The notes: a model not told the origin generated them from the sequence alone. Shown: positions 1-14,304, counted from the first letter of the stretch. The stretch is 64,000 nt of DNA from Motacilla alba alba (GCF_015832195.1 NC_052017.1:90112429-90176428), one strand, 5' to 3'. Made by a program: numbers and translations.

Positions 1-2669
1 GTACCTCTTCATGTGATGTACCTTCAGTAACCAAAGAGATTCCATAAATCCTATTCTTTTGGTACAAGATGTATGATAGCAGTGGCAGCCAGCCAATCTG
101 GTGGAAAAACACAAGCAATTAGTGTAAGGAAACAAGCTAAACAGATTGACAGGTGCATAAGGATTTGTAAGTGTCCTGTTGGGATAGATTCAAAGGATGT
201 GCTTGAAAGAGGTATTTTTGTGCATAGATATTTTTTTTGGTAACATAATGTGTGGACCTACAAAAAGTGTAGTAGGGAAAATGACAACTGGGGATAAAAA
301 GCCTTTGTTGCTGACGGGGAACACAAGACTTGATGCATTAACTGTATATTGAATTATTTAGGGAGTGATAAACAGGAGCTAGACATAATAGTATAAAAAT
401 ATAATATCATGCCTGATGAGAGGAGGGTGGCAGCAGAAATTCTACCTTACTCTTTACTATCCCTCTGGATTTGAAGCAAAAAATTGAAAAAAATTCCAGT
501 TTTACGGGGGAAAAATTTCCCACCACACACATAAACCCCATAATTTTCTGGAAAGATTTTTTTTTTTACATTACTGAATTTTTATTATTTATTTGTCAAT
601 CTGAAGTCCTGCAAGGATTGTGGCCAAAAAACCTCGTGTACAGAAAGAAATAGCTGAATTGCCACATATAATCAAGAGTTTGTTTAAAAAGAAGACTGAA
701 TTTAGAGTAATACTGTGTAGAACAAACTGCAGGGCAAGGAAGGACCAGCAAAAGGAAAGAGTTGGAGGTTTAAGAGGTTCTTCTCCAATTTTGGAGTTGG
801 AGAAAAAGAGGTGAAGGGGTAAATTAAGGTTGAATTTCTGGGTCAGGTGGATGAGGTGGAAGGTTCAGTAAAGAAAAATAACTGTCTCATTTGCACGGAC
901 AGACTAAAAAGTAGTTTGCAAGACAAGGATGGCATAAATTGATTGAGAGGTATGGCTGATGGCTGGGAGGGTTAATTTAGGGTTTTTTGTTTATTTTCTA
1001 TCCTTCCTTTAATTAGAAGGACTTGTTTGGGTGGGACCTAGGAGTAAGTGGGAGGCTGCTCCTGCTGGGGTTGGTGAGGGAAGGTGGCAGCAGGAGGCAG
1101 GGATCCTGCTGAGCACCAGGAGCATTGGGGAGGCAGTGGGAGAGAGTAGGGACCAATCTGCTGGTGACACAAATGACAGAAAAAATTCCCTACAGGCAGA
1201 GGAGGCTGGGCACAGTTTGCTGCAACTCAGAAAGCCACTCAGTTGGCCAAAACTGGGCTGTGAAGCAAGGATCAGCCTACGTTTGCTGCTGTGAGAATAA
1301 CAAAGTTGAAGCAGACTCAGAAGTTGTCTCTCTCAATTATCTTGATGATTTCCAATGATTGAGGGCATCGATGTCAAGCTGTTTTTTCTTTCCAGAATGT
1401 AACACTAAAATCAATATGTTGTACTAACACTTACAATGCCAGTTGTGAAAATAAAATAATTTAAATATGCAGTCAGAAAATTGTATCTATCATCACTTTC
1501 TCTGCCATATAAAATTACTCAAATTTTGAATGCTTGATATAGATTCTACCTTAGATGTAGCACCCCCTGTAGCTTTCAGGCTAATCTTCCCCTTCCCCTG
1601 CCCAAGAGACAGACAATGCAGCTCAGCTGGATGAATTTGAATATATCAGCCAAAAATTAATATTGGAAGAGTATCTTCACATTCAAACTTTGCATGCTAG
1701 CAATTCAGTATCACCTACTGATATTTAAAAGCAGTTTATTTTTGTGTTTAGGGTGTTTTTTTGGGGGGCAGGGGGTTTAAATGTTGCTTTTTCAATTTAT
1801 TCCATGAATTCTCCATTTGAGCCTTCTGTTTTTTTGATTGAGTGTTTTCAGAGGCCATGAAAAGTGCAGCTAACTCTAGATGCTGGGGAAAAACACGTGA
1901 CAGAGTAACACAGCTTTTTATTTAAGAAGTAACTCACCCCTCTTGGAAAGGACCCGCATCACAGTAATGTGCTCCCAGGCTGTGTGTTAGCCAACGAGGG
2001 TGTTTGCCTTGGGCTCAAGCACTGGCACTAGCTTTGCACAGATGGGATAGCCTGCTAAAGTACACAGAGCTGTTTGCCCAGCTCTCCTTCCACCAGAACC
2101 CACAGCACAAGAGGATTGAGGAGATAATGCACCCTGAGCCCCACCCCACCTTAAAATGACATGGTTTCAATGCTTCTTCATGAGTGGAAAAATGTTTTAC
2201 TACACAGATTCCGTCAACTTGACTTTGGCTTTCTAAATTTTTTCTGCTAATGAGATTGAAAGCTTAGTAAGATCTTGCTTGGGTTTGAAACTCGTGGAAA
2301 ATTGTCACCTTCCAGCTGGAAATGAACCAAAGCTACCCTTGTCATGCCACGTTATCATGGCCACTGCCTAATAAAGGTTATTGACCTGAGCAGGATGGCT
2401 CTGTTCTTAGCAAGCTGCTGGTGGGAGGGACAGACGAACCAAGTTTACCAAGACAGACGTGGGAGTTTTCATGTTGTGATTTTGGTTTGAGACTTTTTTG
2501 TTGATTTTTTTTCTTTTGCCCAAAGGAAAGCAAGGGTTTATTTGTAAATGTTTATCTTCTAGGATAATGTGATGTTTACATTCTTGGAATGCAAAACACT
2601 GCTATGCTGCTTGTTGTTTTCCTCCTTATCATTTCAGCATCTTTTTGAAAATATATGAATATACATGCC

Positions 2670-2729
2670 ATGCAAATGAGGGTTTATAAGTCAATAAATA
2701 ATTGTATTTGCATTAGTGCGGATGCAAAT
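2670..2729. promoter_or_regulatory. cluster of three perfect POU octamers, including an inverted pair
   Basis: Three perfect octamer motifs lie within 60 bp: ATGCAAAT at 2670-2677, its reverse complement ATTTGCAT at 2706-2713, and ATGCAAAT at 2722-2729. The last two are an inverted pair separated by exactly 8 bp. The octamer is the established binding site of POU-domain factors (POU2F, and POU3F factors in the nervous system). Local sequence is AT-rich, like a distal enhancer core. Regulatory function is inferred from the motif cluster only. Confidence 0.45.
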
Positions 2730-5700
2730 TTTGAGGTCAAGTTACAGTCATTAATATAGTTTTATAAGCATTTCTTTTTACCTTGACAAAAATAACTCAT
2801 CTTTGAAGCAATTACTGTCATGCAAGCCACTCAACTATTTTGTACAACTTGTTTTTGCTTTGCCATGCTATTTGCTCTATCCAATGTGGCTAATCTGTGC
2901 AAACGCAATAGGAAAACAATTTGCTGGCTGGTAATCCTGTTGTTCAGCAGGCCAGACCTTGTATGACATCTCTGTAACTCTGCTTGTGCAGTGTCTGGGT
3001 TCAGCAGTGACTCCCTTTCTAGCAGAAGCAAACACCAAGTGTTTGTTACATGGCAAATGAATTCAGCTTGCATGAGCTTCTTGCTCCTTGGGGTGGAGCT
3101 GTGAAACAAAGAAGAAAAAGTAATTCTACAAATAAAGGTCTGGACATGAGAGTTATGAGATAAATATCTGCCAGAATCTAGAGAGAGTAGGGTAATAGTC
3201 CAATGTCAGTACTAGAGGCGTACCCAGGCCTATGACTTTAATAATGATGTATATCTGCTGTATATAGAAACATTTATGACCTCATGCTGTAATTTGGGTG
3301 TCCTTTATAAAAAAAAACTGGACACATTAGGTAAAGGTTTGAAGTGATTTGCTTGGAAATATAATTTGGAGGTCATCCTTGTGAAATACTGCAACAGCCA
3401 CGTCATTGGAAGAAAAGATCAAACCAAACTGACAGCCTGGGGGGAAGCAGAAACTTTAAAATGAGACTATATGATCATCAGAGGAATAAGCAGTGTAATA
3501 ACTATTACAGAAACATAGGTGAATTCATAGCTACTGACTCACTGATTTTTCACTGCATATTAAATGATTCTTAATTTAAATTTTAAAAAAATCTAACACA
3601 GGCAAGAGCCTCAGCGTTAGATATTTCCCTTCAGAACATTTTCAAACACCAATTTACAAAGAAAACAACTTTTTTGACCTTCAGGGTGCCTTTTGGCTGA
3701 TGTAAGTGGCTTTGAAGGACGTTTTGCTTCCTTCCTCGTGCAGCGATAGTGCCAATGACAGTTCTGTTGTATGAGGCCTCAGGAGGGTTAGATGCAAACA
3801 CAGATGACACTATACTGTTTGGCTGAGGAAGTTCTTGATTGTAACCTGATGGCATAATGAACAACAGAAGGTGTCAAGTGTTATTACAGTTAATGGGCCT
3901 CAGTTTTCTTGTCATGAGCTTGAACACATCTAATCCTCCTCGCAGCACAGCTTCCACCATGATAAGGCAGAAGGAATTGTCAGGACTGCCAAAAACCTGG
4001 GCTTTGGGTTTTATTGTTTTTTCCTCCCTACCCGCATCCCCCCATCTCCAGATGGAGAGGGATAGGTAAGTGGGAGCATATCAGAATAACGAAGCCTGTA
4101 GAAAGAATTACTAGACTAGAGAAAAACATCAGCAGAAGGCAAAGGCAGCCTTCCAGTACAGCTCATGTCACACCATGTATGGACTATCCTGTTTATAGCA
4201 AATGAAGATTTGAAGCCAGCAGCAGCTGAAAATGTGACTGCAAGCATCAAGCCACTGGTAGCTAAGCAAATATTGCTGCGCAGATAGCCAGATTCCTGGG
4301 ACTTGAATATTCTTGCTAACCTTGGTTGCAAGTGGCATCTAAAACCAGAGGTAAAGCGTGAAGGGCACAGGAAGACACACATGCAAGGCTGGTGTCTGGC
4401 AGCAAAGAACAGGTGACAGATTCAAATGCACAGGTGACTGATTCAGCACCTACCTATCAACATGGATTGAGACAAGATGAGCAAGATAAGGCAATAAAAT
4501 CATTGAAAACAATTTAACAAGACAGATGTAGTCAGAAAACTATTACAAAAGTAAGAAAAATCATAAAAATAGTTGAATAAAGCAAACTGAAAATATTTGA
4601 TTTATAAATGAAAAAAATCAGTATTTCAGTAAAAGTATTTCAGTGAAAATAATGCAAAAAATAATAATATGTCCTTTATGAAAGCAATTAATGTAGAGGA
4701 CAGAAGCCTCCTACCATTAAATAATGCTTTGCTGTTCATTAGTCTGAGTGGTTTATGCAACTGGTATTTACAATTTTTTGTTATATCTAACTATGAATGA
4801 AAAGGGAATTAATAAAGAGATTGGAAATAGAAGGGAGAAAGATAACACAACATCATGGAGTTTTATAAGCTTCAAATAGTTACTTGAGTGGAAAAGAATT
4901 CCTCTGAAAATTTTGCTTTCAGCATGCTGCCAGAAGTAAGCTCAGTTTTACTACTGCATCTCCTTATTGTGTATGGCCAGAGGTACTGGCCAGCACTTAA
5001 TGACAGCGACGAGAGATTTATGGCAGAGACATAAATACAGTGAGTAGCAGAAAGGCTATATATAATGGAAGTGCAAATCATGTTCCTTTACAACCATAAC
5101 TCTGAAAGAATAAATACTAAACTGTTTTCCTTAGGGAACAATTTGAGTGATTCCTATGGCCTGGTTGTGAGGATAGCTACTTGCTCTAAGGCTTGAGGCT
5201 TGGCAAAAATGATGCATGAAAATGAAAATAAAAGCCTGGGTGTATCTTGAAGGCAATCATGAAATGAAGAACATCACCCAGAAAAAATCACGAGTGAATT
5301 GAAAAAAGGTCTAAAACTCAAAACTCTCTACAGGCATTAAATCCAGCTAATATTGTACTGGGTTTTTCTCCTTGTAGAGAGAAAGAAGCATCACAGGAGC
5401 TCCCTCAGTGTCAGGGAAGACATCTGTAGAGCTTTCCCTCTTGTCAAGCTCCTTATTAACTGAATTCAACCTGAGTTTGCAAATAGTGTACTATTTTCTT
5501 TAAAAATAAAATAATAAAAAAAGATCTTTCACAAAACAAACAGCTATCTTTCCTAGCCTTAGGCACAGCTGAACAGCTGTGAAGAAGCACTATAGCAATT
5601 GCTGTGCCAGTCACGGCAGAGGAACAGAGCCTTTCACAGGTGGCTCCCATTTTCTGGGTTGCTGACTTGCGACCTCCCTGTTTGATTTGCAGAAGCACTG

Positions 5701-6644
5701 AGTACTTGCAGCTGCAGCTGGAGTTAATAGTAGCTGGGCTTTGAACATGGAAAAGCATCATGAAACAAGTCTTCTGAAAAGCAGTTTTCAGCACTTTCAG
5801 ACTGAGTATCCGAAATTAGTAAGTGCATGGTGGTTTTTGGTTTTTCTTTTTTTTTTTTAAATTTTTGTTCTCTAGGCCTTTTTAATAAGTTTTTCTTGCT
5901 GTATGTATGCTTTGAAAACAAATTTATTAAAATGTGTTATGCATGTAGATGCTGTAGTAATGAACTTATGGAGGAATCACAAAAGAAATTAATTGCTTTC
6001 AGTCTGAACTCATGTTGAGTTAACAGAGAATTCATGGAACTGGAGTATGGTAGGGGTGTGTGCTGAATCAAGTAGGCTAGAGTAGTTATCATCTTCTCTG
6101 TGTCTTGCTCTCAGAATTGCATGAAGTGCTTTAAATAGATACTGGGAGCCCTAAGGTCAGACACAGTCTCTCTATGTTGTGTAACTCACTTCATTTCCAC
6201 TACTACTGCCTTATTGTGGTGTAAATGAGAAGGAGTGAATCTTGAAGGAAAGAAGCCCTTCATCACAGTGCAGAGGTCTTGTACTGTCATGGGCCTTAAC
6301 ATAGTCTGTAAGTGAACACAGAATATTCTGAGCAGTGAGTTCTCATGCAAGGGGCCTGTGGTAGCCCTGGGTGAGCAGCACAGTCAAAGACTGAGCTTCA
6401 AAAGTCAGTGGTAGCTTATAAATAACAGTACTGTAAGTATATGAAACATGGCATAATGGTGTTCCCTAGCTTCTGTAGTTACTGATGTTTTTGGTTTATT
6501 ATTGGGATAGTGTAGGGACAGAGATGGATCAAAGAATCATTGATGTGATAGTCGAATAAGGTCACCTGCAGTGACAGGAGGAGAAACAGGAGCTCTTGAG
6601 TTTCTCTATTTCTTAAAATGTTAGAGAGGAAACAGTGACCTAGG

Positions 6645-6680
6645 AAAGGATAAGGAGCCCTTAAAGGATAAGGAATCCCT
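6645..6680. repeat. 18-bp imperfect tandem duplication
   Basis: Two adjacent 18-bp copies, AAAGGATAAGGAGCCCTT and AAAGGATAAGGAATCCCT, differ at a few positions near the 3' end. This is a small local duplication in intron 1 with no visible function. Confidence 0.7.
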
Positions 6681-7199
6681 AAAGTTTTTTACTTTCTTTT
6701 TCTGCATAGCTGAGGCTGATGTAATATTTGGTACAGCTGATTCTGATTAGTATCCATGTATTTAATTGCAGTCTGCCTGTTTATGATTGATTGTGCTTCG
6801 GATGTTATGGCAGTTGTGCTTTGCAATTAGTTTAGAAACTGGAAGGTGAGTTTTGATGTATTTGCTTGTACTGATTTAAGATTTCCCCTGGCTGTTGGAA
6901 ATTACCATCGTCATTATGGTAAGAGTGAGACGTGTGCCTGCAGTTCCACTTTTCCATTTCTTAACCCATGAGGACTGCATTGCTGATAAGAGTGGGTCTC
7001 TGTAGGAAGCCAGACTGTTAATGGGAAGACCTGAAGTGCACCTTCTTGTCTTGCTCCTTTGGGCATTTGCTAAGGGCCAGCTTGGGGCAGAGCAGCCAGT
7101 TTGGTTCTTGTGCTGCTACCCGAGTGTCAGACTCCAATGTGAAATTTTAAGATTCTTGTCTGCTCTCCCCCACCTGCTTATGAAGCTCTGTTATCCTGC

Positions 7200-7868
7200 T
7201 GAGGACTTGGGGCTGCTGGTGGATGAAAAGCAGGATATGAACTGGCAGTGTGTGCTCGCAGCCTGGAAAGCCAACGGTGTCCTGGGCTGCATCCAAAACA
7301 GTGTGACCAGCAGGACAAGGGAGGGGACATCGCCCCTCTGCTCTTCTCTGGTGAGACCCCACCAGGAGCCCTGCATCCAGCTCTGGGGTACCAGCACAGG
7401 ACAGACATCAACCTATTGGAGTGAGTCCAGAGAAGGACCACCAATTTGTTTAGAGTGATAGAGAACCTGTTCTGTAAGGAAAGGCTGAGACAATTGGATT
7501 TCCTTAGCCTGGAAAAGACAAGGCTTCAAGGTGACCTAGTTGTGGCCTTCCAGAGCTTAAGGTGGGCTTATAAGAGAGCTGGAGAGGGACTTTTTATAAG
7601 AGCATGTAGCGACAGGACAAGGGAGAATGCCTTCAAACCGGAAGAGAGTAGGTTTAGATGAGATATTAGGAAAAAAATTTTTACCCTGAGAGTGATGAGG
7701 CACTGGAACACTTAGACCAGAGAAGTTGCAGATGCTTCATCCCTGGAAGTATCCAAGGTCCAGTTGGATGGGGCTCTAAACTGGTAAAAGGTGTCCCTAC
7801 CCACAGCAGGGAGGTTAGAATTATATGATCTTTAAGGTCTCTTTCAATCCAAAAATTCTGTGATTCTA
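7200..7868 (+). mobile_element. CR1 LINE, 5'-truncated 3' end, sense orientation
   Basis: The segment reads like the 3' region of an avian CR1 retrotransposon: the CTTGGGGCTGCTGGTGGATG block, then GTGTGCTCGCAGCC, CCTGGGCTGCATC, the GGAAAGGCTGAGACAATTGG block, and a final GGTCTCTTTCAATCCAAAAATTCTGTG tract read in pieces. It ends at the CR1 octanucleotide tail ATTCTGTG-ATTCTA (7855-7868), which fixes the 3' boundary and orientation. CR1 is a non-LTR LINE that integrates by target-primed reverse transcription, so 5' truncation at about 7200 is usual. A 145-codon open frame starting at 7021 runs into the element and is not a gene. Divergence from the remembered consensus suggests an old insertion. 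Confidence 0.93.
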
Positions 7869-10800
7869 AAATACTGTGGTGTCAGTCTGCAGATTGATGC
7901 AGTGACCTTTTTAGCTCCATACACCTTATCAATATAGGAGTCACTGTAGGTTTAGTGCTCCTATGAACCCCGTGCATGATAAAACACAATGTCTAGAGAA
8001 TATTTACTAAAGCAGAACAATTTTTCATGTTACTGACAAAACAGTGCAAATATGGAACATCAGCAGGATTTTACAGTTTAAGAAGTCAAATTCATTGTTG
8101 TCCATTACACAATACATAAAGCAAAAAGAGTATGAAAGCATGCATGGATATCTTTATACCAGTGAAGAAAACTATTTTCAACATCGGCTCTGTGTGTCTC
8201 CAAAAAGATAGTCAGCTTTTTTAATTAGCAGCAAACTGTGTATGCTTCAGCAATTTTCTGCAGAGCCCAACATAAATGCTGGAAAACTGTTCTAGAGTCC
8301 TCCTACCACTCAGTTTTCAAACACAGGATTTTTGCTTCCCCGAATTTCAGCTTTGAAATGATTCCAAGTATCACCCCATGCAGCAGGATGACAATACCTG
8401 GAAACTGGGACAGCAGAGTCACAAGAAAGATTGCATTCTTTCAGTAGAGTACAAATGAAGGAGACTTTCTAACTGCTAGTAATAATAATAATACTATCTC
8501 AGATGAGAGAATAAATTCCACCAGCTTTTTACTGTGCTAAGCTGTGTGCTTGAAATGAGTCATCATCAATTCATTTGGGTTGACCCAGTTCGACATAAAG
8601 TAGAGCTTCATCTGCCCTGATCTGATCAGAATTTACACAGCTTGATGGTAGCTATAATGGAAAGGAAAATACATATAGTGATTAACAAAAACATTTTATT
8701 ACACCTACAGTCTTGTTCAGAATGCGTACAATACTGTCAGCATATGGCATTTTTTTATATGTTGATTTTTCAAATATAAAGAATCCTTGTCATACTCTTT
8801 CTGTAAAAATTTCTTAAATTCCTGGCTGCTCTTATTCCTGTTGTCTCTTCTTTGTGTTCATGGTTGTGCCTGAGAGACTTTTTGTCCTTGCCAAATCTGC
8901 CAAGGTTTGAAGGTCAGTCACTGGCAAGCTGAGCTTTATGGTTTTCACACGTTTCAGCCCTGGTCTGTACTCAGAGCAATTACTGCTGTCCTGTAGCTTT
9001 GCAGCAGTGTTTCTCTGTAGTGCTGTTAGCAGCAGCTGGGATGCAATGAGGAAAGGAGCTTTTTAATACCGTGGTGTATCTTTACAGATCTGAAATGTTT
9101 TCCTTCACCTTTTTGTGACTGTTGGGTGCATGAGCTGGTTTGCTGTGGGCTAATAACTGGATGGTTTCTCAATGCTGCTGCCTTCTCCTTTGGTTGGCAA
9201 ATCTTAGTTCTGCTGTCATTGTCTCTTTTCCCAATTTGCCTGGGTAATATTTTCTTGAAAGCTGCATACACTTTGCCATTAAACTGGTTCCATCATGGGA
9301 AAAATGTGAGACATTCAAGTAACACTCGTGATGTAAACTCTGCAAATCCTTGACAGGTAAATTGGAGAGAACTGAAAGGACTTTGAGAGGCTGTGTTTTC
9401 CATATATCCATCCAAATATAAATGGATCGATTGTAACTGTCACTTCTTAGAAGCCTTTGTCTCACCTATGCTTAAAAACCTCCTGGGATGGCGATTCAAA
9501 TCCTTTCCTAGTCATATATTCCAGCTTGCAGTGTTGGGCACAGGAAACATTTTCTGCCTTAAATTTGTGATGCAAGCCCATCCTATACTGCTAGAAGATG
9601 TGGAGGAGAAAATGATACCTTAAGCTGCTTTAATTTGCCACTTAGATGCTTGATGACTCTGAATGATTACCAATTTTCACTTTCCAGGGCAAACTGTCCT
9701 GACTCATTTAACCCTTCCTTACAAGCTTTACTTTCTAGTCTTCTACTTGGTCCCATTATTTACCCCATGGTTAACTGTGAGCCTGGATACTTCTTTAGTT
9801 TTAGCAGTCACAACTGGCATGCTGGTAAAGACCTGGCTAGTGTCACACAGGGCAAAAGCACTTCTCTGGTTGTCTTATGGACAATACTCTATCTCCTAAA
9901 TTTTTGGTATGGCGTTTGTTTGTTTTAATTAAGCATAAAATGCATTATCAGCTGAGATCAGCACTGCCTCCTGCCCCTTTGTTGTTTTTTTTTTTTTCAT
10001 GGCATAATAATTTATCCTATGTCTATAGATCTGAAAATGTAAGCTTTGCTTTTGTTCTTACTGAATTAAAATAGAGGTCCATGATTTCAGTAGGAGCCCC
10101 TAGAAGGTTAGCCAATCTAAACAAGTTGGTGAGGAGGACTACTTTTTTATTTTTTTTTCTTTTTTTTCCTTTTCCTAAATAAATCAAATGAAAAATGTGC
10201 TAGTTTTCAATCAGCTGGATATTATTTGTGTTAGGCTTATGTGCTATTTTTAACCTATTAAAGATGAAGTATCAGAAAATCAACTGAAAATTTATTTGAC
10301 TGGAACCTGTACTTCAGGTAAAGGCTTAGGAAAAGCTCTGCTATCAGAGGGTTTCCCAGTGAAACAAATGACCTGTAAGAGTGGATGTGTATTTTTGATA
10401 TGTTTATGGTAATAGGCAGGGAATATACTTCTCAGTACTTCTTGAAATCCAGTCATACCCTTCATGTGAAAAGATATGCCTTTTCATCTGCTACTTAAAA
10501 CAATGCGTGCACAGTGGCTATATTATTTCAGACCAGAAATCATCTTTGTTAAATACTCACAAACTAAATCTTTTGTGGCATTTTTAAATTTTGAAACTTG
10601 CTAGCAAAGCCCTGCCTCTGAGTTGCTGCATATTGTCAGTTACTCAGTGACATCTGGGATATGGTATTCAAGGATTCATCTCCAAATGCTGAGTTTAAGC
10701 TGTCAGCACTGAGATCTTAGCAATAAGTATTTGCAGTTCAGACTAGCAATTTATGGAATACTTAAAAAAACAGCTTGATAACCTGTCTTTCAAAATAGTG

Positions 10801-11669
10801 GATCTTCATTTTTTTTCTTGATAGATCTTTTCTTCTATAGAATGTAACTCCATATATGTCAGTGACTCTGTTAAAAATTACATTGGGATTTTTTTGCTGT
10901 TTTGGGTTGTTTTCATCTAGAAGGTGAACTGTGAGCAACTATTTGTGGCCATTTGCTAAGTGACATCTTTAATTCCATTGAGCCCCTACATAAGCAAAGA
11001 AAAATAAAAGATATAAAAAACCTTGAAGCTTTTTGTGTGTATAATTTTCATTAGTGATTTTACTCATGTTGATTCCGAAGTACTACATGAGGTTTTTAAA
11101 TCACATTTAAATTCCTGGTCTGGAGCTCTTTTTATGAGCTCATTTTAGCTCTTAAATCATGCTGTGGTGCAGTGTTGTACTTGGAGAACAAACTAGCACT
11201 GATTCTAAAACAATGCCAGCTAATAAACGGTGGGAAAATGTTCGCCTAGCTAACGTTGCCCAGAATGAACTAGATGTGGAAAGCTGCAAACTCAAGGGAA
11301 AAAAATAATATTTAGGGCCATCTTGCAGATGGTAATTTATGCAAGGCTAAATTAAGCCTATGCAGTAAACTACGGGTAGAATGGAGCTGTACGTTTCTCC
11401 AAAAGATCCGTAAGAATACATAATCCACTCTGGTTTCTAGTGGTGGCTTTCTGTTTTTTAATGTCCCTGTTCCAGAAATAAGCTGCTGCCCCTCCACTCC
11501 TTTAGCCTTGGCATGACTTGCTGCCTGGTGTGTTCACAAGCAGAATTTGCTCTCCCTCCCTCTGCTCCTTCGTACAAGCTGAGATCTAGCCTGTGGGTGA
11601 AGTCTTGCTCCTTGACTGCACGTGATTCAGGACAGGCATGATCCAGCCTGTACAGTCCAGGCAAAAGAG

Positions 11670-11690
11670 TTCAGCACCACGGTGTAAAGT
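11670..11690 (+). promoter_or_regulatory. RE1/NRSE-like left half-site (candidate)
   Basis: TTCAGCACCACGG at 11670-11682 matches the left half of the REST/NRSF element (TTCAGCACCACGGACAGCGCC) at all 13 positions, but the following bases (TGTAAAGT) do not supply the right half. REST silences neuronal genes outside neurons and can bind half-sites weakly. The call is a motif match only. Confidence 0.25.
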
Positions 11691-14304
11691 CTGGCAGCTG
11701 GCTTGTTACCTCACAAAGAGAAGAGATGCCTCTTCCACCTGCAAAAGCAGAGTAGCTTTTGGAACGAAGTAAAGTCAAAGTCATTGCCAACCTGTTTGTC
11801 CTAAGAAGCAGAAATCCTGCCTTAGTTAGACCTGTCATGATGGGCAGTCAGTCAGTGTTATTTGTAAATGGAAATTTAGACAGGAAACATAAAGTTCTGA
11901 TCTAAAGTCTTTTTTTCTGCCATTCCAATTCCTTGAATAAACTTTTAATTTGACATGTGTCTAATAACTGGATTAAGCAGAGTAAATAAAAATTTTACTT
12001 AATGGAAATAAGTAGAAGTAATGAAGTAAAATATTTAAAAATAGCTCCGGCAAAAGGTTTAAATTGCATTGCAGAGATGGGTGGAAAAAAAAGACAAAAC
12101 AAACTACCACAGACTTGTGTCATGCTTACTTATGTATATATGAAATAGAGCTCCTTTTCTTCTGAGTGACAGTTTGGAATTTATCTACTTTAAAACTTCT
12201 GTTGATAAAAATCAGCTGAATATAAATTTTGTTAAAATTCATTATTCTGTCATAAACTAAAACCTAAGAGTTCTGGGGAGTGGATGATATTGATGGGCTT
12301 TATTTTGTTTTCCATTTGTTCAAATAGCAATGTTGATTGCCTAATTATCTTTGATTTCCTGTGAGAGATAAAAAGCAAATGTCTCTTCAGCACATGTGGC
12401 TTTCACATAATATTAAGATGTCATGGTCTTCTAGTAGCTTCTAATACTGTAGGCCTAGTAAATTTTTCTTGATTAAGGTAAGCTGAAGAAGAGAATAGAC
12501 AAAAGCTTTATGGCATCTAGAGATGTAGCCTGGATGATAAACTGATAGGATCCAACCAGCTACTTGGACTGGTTAGAAATGTGTGGGAGAAAAGAGCTGT
12601 ACATATACTTTTTACTTTTGTATATTGAAGAACAGATTGCCTTTGAGACATAGAAAGAAAAATGCAGTATGTAGGGTAATTGTTAAAAAGCTGCTTTCTC
12701 CTCAGCCTTGTCTTATGTGGATTGTAGACAAGTAATGAGATTGGGGTAGTTCCTGTCTTCTGTAGAAGGTCTACAATTGCCCCAATGCTGCTGGCACCCT
12801 GAAGTTCCCTATTATCATCACATTTGGTCTCATCGAGAGCCTGTGCTAAGCTACACACAGTTCTTCTGCTAAAATAACTGGTTTTTAAAAAAATAAAAAT
12901 AATTTACAGCGATACAAACTGTAAGGTTCAGTAACAGATACATTCCTTGCTGCTGCATAAAGCCAATCAGCCACCAAAAGGGAAGTCAAAAACTCAGGCT
13001 TTCATTGCAGCAAGGATTTGTTTAGTCACTAGTGCAGCACATCTCCTAGTGTAGTAAAGAAACTCTTGCACGGGTATTGGAAGGGAAAATCTCTAAAAGA
13101 TCAGCCAGACTCTCTTCTGCATCAGGCAGGAGTGTTGAAGAGAAGGATGAGTCCTATGTAATAGTTTACAGGAGAGCTAGGCCACAGGAGCTTGCAGATG
13201 GCACAAGGGAAGGCTTTATGTTCTGTAATCTCGATTGCTATTAGGAGGGACCAGTAAATCAACAGAAAGTAGTTTTGCAAAAGAATATGAAACTTGTTTC
13301 TTTTTATTAAGTTGCTTTTAGTGTCTCTATTTTTCCTTTTATTTTTCTCCAGAAATCACCTTCTCCCTGGTGTTTAAGTACTCAGCAATGGGCTAACTTG
13401 ATTCTAACTGTAGCATTATATATTTTTTCTGAATATAAATAAATGTGTATGTACAGCAAATATAAAAAGCAAACCATTTTTACTTCTAAACAATTTGCAT
13501 TTCTATCAGATGTGAGAGATCTAATTATAGAAACACATACAGGCTGCTCTGTACTGACATGCTGGAAAAAAATCTGAACAATTCTGTTCCTCTACCTTCT
13601 GATTCCTTTAATCTCAATGTTTTCAAGAATCAGTTCTGAGCATGCTCTCACTTCATTTTTACATAAATGGAGCATACTTATCATTATTTAGAGATTTGGG
13701 TCCCTCAAAATAAGTTGTTAAGCAACTTTAAAGCCTACATTCTCAAAATTTCAGGAGAGAACTAGACATGTGAATCACTTTGACATTTTTGAAAATATTG
13801 CTTCAATCCTCTCTTTCATCTTGTAATTTTAAAGGATTAAAGGCTTGACTGTCCTTTTAAGTCACAAGCCAGCATTATCACTGGGTGTAATGACTCTGTA
13901 TTTCAAGACACATAGAGCTGTCTATCTTTGGAGGACTTCTGAAAGCTTGTTTGTAAACTAGGTAGATGTAAAGATCATCCTGAGAATGGGGATGGCTGTG
14001 GAGACATAGGCAGCTCCAGGAGTGGTGGTTTGCAGAGGTGCACTCTTACAGCTGCTTGAACAGTTTCTTGGGTGTAGTAGCAGATAAACAGAGAAACTCT
14101 CTCTTTGGGAAGAATACAAAGGAGGAGATAGCTCCAGGGCTTGCCTGGTCTGAGGTACCACTGTAAGTATATTCTGATAAAAGAGAAAACCTGTTGGCTG
14201 GCTAAAAGCACTCAGTTGGACAATCAGAATAAGGTGACAACAAACATCTGTATATATCAGGTGAAAAAGAACATTCAAAAATAGGTTGGTTTCTTTTGGT
14301 GTTG

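Larger units (their letters stand above)
1..7199 (+). other. GABBR2: GABBR2 intron 1, unique-looking segment
   Basis: AT-rich, CpG-poor sequence with no coding signal. Open frames here are all under about 115 codons and none resembles a known protein. It contains a POU-octamer cluster (2670-2729) and an 18-bp tandem duplication (6645-6680), listed separately. I see no transposon that I can name in this stretch. Its assignment to intron 1 rests on the same-strand exon 2 at 56033 and the known large size of GABBR2 intron 1. Confidence 0.6.

Noticed and set aside
7021..7458. 145-codon + strand open frame starting MGRPEVHLL
   Set aside because: More than half lies in the 3' region of a sense CR1 element, which is untranslated in that family. 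No independent protein similarity was seen.
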